In this document: positions 61,030 to 64,000 of the stretch, piece by piece
How positions within the stretch are numbered: position 1 is the stretch's first letter
Layout of the letters: each line of letters opens with the position of its first letter
NCBI GenBank assembly: GCA_013397935.1
Contig: VZRN01006815.1
Location: forward strand, 123,524 to 187,523
Source of the DNA: Dasyornis broadbenti
Lineage: Eukaryota; Chordata; Aves; Passeriformes; Dasyornithidae
Length of the DNA stretch: 64,000 nt
Direction: 5' to 3'
Notes under the pieces: model-generated
What the model saw: only the letters and a program-made list of their open reading frames with translations
What the model was told of the DNA's origin: nothing
Databases searched by the model: none
Translations under genes and position numbers: made by a program

Positions 61030-64000
61030 ATGAAAGGATGAGGAGGAAACTAAATGTTGGCTCACTCCTGGCTGCAAGCCCAGACTCACTGCTGAACCAA
61101 GAGGGGAAGACATTCAACTAGAAAATGCCATGAGAGCAGGTTATCACCAGGAAGGGTCATTCCCCTCGTTTTCTGTTGGTAGCATGTGTACTTCAGTTGG
61201 GAAGTTAAGGGGATTTTATCAGAGATCAATTGAGGAACACAAAGTGATATCCAGTGCCAGATCCCTCCTGCAGCATCAGCTCCCAGATGTGCCCAGTCCT
61301 TATCATCCCTGGCTGCATTACCTGTAGCCAGCTTCATATGGTCATATGCTGACCATCAAGGGACAAAAAGGAGTGCAAACTGCCCCCATCGACTGCTAAC
61401 TAACTCTGCAGACTTCACAAAACCGGACGCTTGCTCATACTCTTAAGGCGTTGGCTTTCTAAGCACTCCCCAGATTACTTTTACCAAGTATCTCTGTGGC
61501 TTGGTTGTCCGACTGGCCAAACTCATCAAGCCAATTAGTTGCTAATGCCTGCAGAAGTGAGAGGCCACAGTGAAGTACAGATCGCAGGTAATATTTGTGA
61601 TCCAAAGCTAATCTTTCGAGAAGTGTTACTTCTGGAAGCAGCCAAGGCCTAAGCTCCCATTTTCTAACAAGTTGCCAACTTTTGAGCTTTCCTGGGAAAA
61701 TTTTTTCCCCATTTGACTCTACTTTGAGACCTTTCCCCTGCATTCAGGCTCTGTGAGTACCCTTTTGCTCTTTTCTCTCCTTCATGGCTTCCTCCCTAGC
61801 TCCCACTTCCCAGCTCAGCCCTATGACAACCCTGGATGGAGAAGAACAAGAGGTGCCCAGAAGAAGAGAGGTGATCCAAGTAGGTGGACAGCATTTTCAA
61901 AGGTGTGATAAGACAGAATAATATCAGGGAGAGGAAACAACCTGGAAACCACCAGAAGAGGCAAAATAGGTGCCTGAGTCAAGCAACAGGAATACAAAGG
62001 ACAAACTTGTTTGAGGCAGAGATATTGCACTGGGTGATAGTTCAGCATCAGATCTCGATCCCATGGACCAGAAAAAGAGCAAAGAGAAAATAAATGTGGT
62101 AAGGGATGAAGGAAGCTACAGAGAATCAAGTAGGGGGTCTCCAAGACTTCTTGCTCACCTTTCAGGAAAATCATCTGTCCCACTATTGGTTACTGATGCT
62201 GTTTCTTGGCAGTTTCTGGCTTCAGTTTTTCCAAGCCTCCCAATCCACCTCTGCTAGATTGACTGCAGAGTGATACAGTCGTACACCTGCAGCTAGAGGA
62301 ATTAAAACTGCATGATGACCACAAGATCCTTCTGCTGGGCCAGAGTCCACTGGAGAGCCTGGTACATCACATCCTTTGAGCCTAAGATGTGACACAGGAT
62401 GTGGCCCCCTTTTGTTTTGCATCCCGGTCAGAGGGTTTCCATCCTGGTGGAGCCTGCAGGGAACTCAAAACTTTCTCGTAGTAATGCAGCAAGGTCTTGA
62501 TTTCCCTGTGCAGCCTGAGCTAGATTCCAAGGAATGTCTTCCAATTGTCTTGATGTGGTCAGAAATCACTACAGTACAGATTTTCAGAAAGAAATGTTGA
62601 AGTTATATACATAAATACTGAAGTCCTGTGTAGACAATTGACATCTTATTTCTATTAATAAATCCTAGAAAGTAGGCAGCCTACAGTTAATACCCTTAAA
62701 ATTAAACCATTCTAAAGTAGGTATGCAAAGATTCTCAGCAAACTGTACTAGGACATTCCCCCTTTTTCCTCTTTGTGTATAGGATCTGGTATTTAGGGAG
62801 AAACCTGCAGCAAACCATGATATTTCTTGTTACTCAGATGATGGGCAGCTAAAATCCACCACAATATCATTTATGAAAATAGCTACATTCCTGTAAACAA
62901 GGAAGGCTCAAGGCAAACTGGCTTCTTTAAACCAAAATGTAAGCCTGGGTGTTTCAATAAGACCTGGGCATTCTGTAATTTCTCTGAAGGATAATATCAA
63001 ATAAAATATTATGGATGAAAAAAAAAAAATTTAGGGTTTTTTTCTAAGAAGTGTAGTTTTTTTTCCTGCAAGCTTTTCATTCCATCTGAGCCTTTCATGT
63101 ACAATTTCAAGGGGTCTTTTACTTGACAAAGCTGCCTTTTCCTCCTTTTTCCTTATGGTGGTTAAGGACCACAGCTTCTGATGTTAGGGAATTTAAAACT
63201 CTGTGTATGTTGCATATGGGCCTTAGACTGGGGATTCTCTCAGGCTTCCCAGAAATTTCAGGAACACTTTTCTCACAGTTGAGCAGACTACAACAGAGTC
63301 CATCCACAAAGAGCTGGACAAGTGTTCAGTGCTCCTTTCACACACAGCTTCATATGTCCAAAGATGAAAGCAGCAGAGATATGAGAAGGCCGATTGTATG
63401 GCTTCCAAAAATATGAGTGATTTCTGGTGCACTGAGAGTGAAAACAAAAATACACTTGATTTGTATCTGCCTGGTTTGATAGTCTCATTTACCAAAGACA
63501 AAAATTAAATCAATTAGTGCAATTCTCTAGTTTCAGCTGATTGCCAGAGGCTCAGTGCTGAAAACTGAATGAAAAACAATGGGTTATATTTTCTTCCATG
63601 TCTGATTTCATAAGAAAATGTACTGGTGTGGTATTTAGATGAATCATTCCCCCAGAGTCATGCAACAGAGTTGATGAATGATGCTTTCAAATGTCTGTCA
63701 CAAAAACAAAGCTTCTTTTCACTGTACAAATTTAGTCCCATACCTCTGCCAGCATTGGTTTCAGAAGAAGAATCTTCTTCCTATTTCAGCCAGTGCCTGT
63801 AAAATATCTAAGACCAACATTTCAGCTACATTTCAAAGTCACATCTTCAGCTAGAGCTGTTGGGGCCAATTCCCTTGCACCTTACTGCTCTTAGAACCAG
63901 GAACCCAGTACCTGGGCAGAGAAAAATACCCACACAGTATATCTCTGAAATAGTCTGACATGCCAAAACAGAAACATGGACATTTTATACAGCCGGAAGA
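61030..64000. other. Intergenic DNA, nothing recognised
   Basis: AT-rich sequence to the end of the window. No repeat or exon could be supported. Confidence 0.45.

Noticed and set aside
1..64000. CRISPR arrays, bacterial operons, riboswitches
   Set aside because: The window is vertebrate nuclear DNA; no regularly spaced direct repeats of that kind were seen.

Overview
The window is nuclear DNA from a bird, most likely a passerine. It carries several minus-strand CR1 LINE 3' ends and one long CR1 copy. It also carries a SINE with a tRNA-Ile-like head fused to a CR1-type tail (22.9-23.05 kb), an architecture described for passerine SINEs, and endogenous-retrovirus LTRs of avian type. Most of the sequence is AT-rich intergenic or intronic DNA, and most open frames are chance or shadow frames.

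Left part (1-35 kb): gene-poor. The best-supported coding sequence is an unrecognised plus-strand gene, seen as an internal exon (5097-5189) and a 123-codon last exon (7302-7670) followed by a polyadenylation signal. A minus-strand terminal-exon-like frame at 21.2-21.4 kb has a Cys-x6-Cys plus acidic-helix pattern that recalls short-chain cytokines; this is speculative. Repeats here are CR1 copies, the SINE, a 127-bp LTR remnant (27.3 kb) and a 43-bp-arm AT palindrome (28.15-28.29 kb).

Middle (35.7-41.5 kb): a complete minus-strand CD200 (OX-2) type gene. It has a CpG-island promoter, a non-coding first exon inferred from a 3' splice site, and signal-peptide, V-set, C2-set and transmembrane/tail exons. 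All coding junctions are in compatible phase and give a 252-residue protein. It lies tail-to-tail with the unnamed plus-strand gene.

Right-middle (44.8-53.2 kb): a graveyard of endogenous retroviruses. Remnants of a gammaretrovirus-like gag-pol (nucleocapsid knuckle, protease, RT, RNase H, integrase) lie on the plus strand and end in a polypurine tract and a short LTR. They are broken by stops and frameshifts and by later LTR insertions: a 979-bp LTR in protease and a 610-bp inverted LTR in RNase H, each with an exact 5-bp target duplication, plus two LTR-like blocks before integrase. A second copy of the 610-bp LTR family and a second copy of the short LTR follow.

Right part (55.4-57.4 kb): a decayed minus-strand CD200 paralogue with the same exon plan. 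It has a stop codon in place of the conserved Tyr of the V domain and a frameshifting deletion in the C2 domain, while its transmembrane and tail exons are still open. Beyond it, weak plus-strand exon-like segments occur at 59.7-61.0 kb. The CD200 pair is the only part whose job can be inferred: a cell-surface ligand that dampens myeloid cells through CD200R, with one copy lost.
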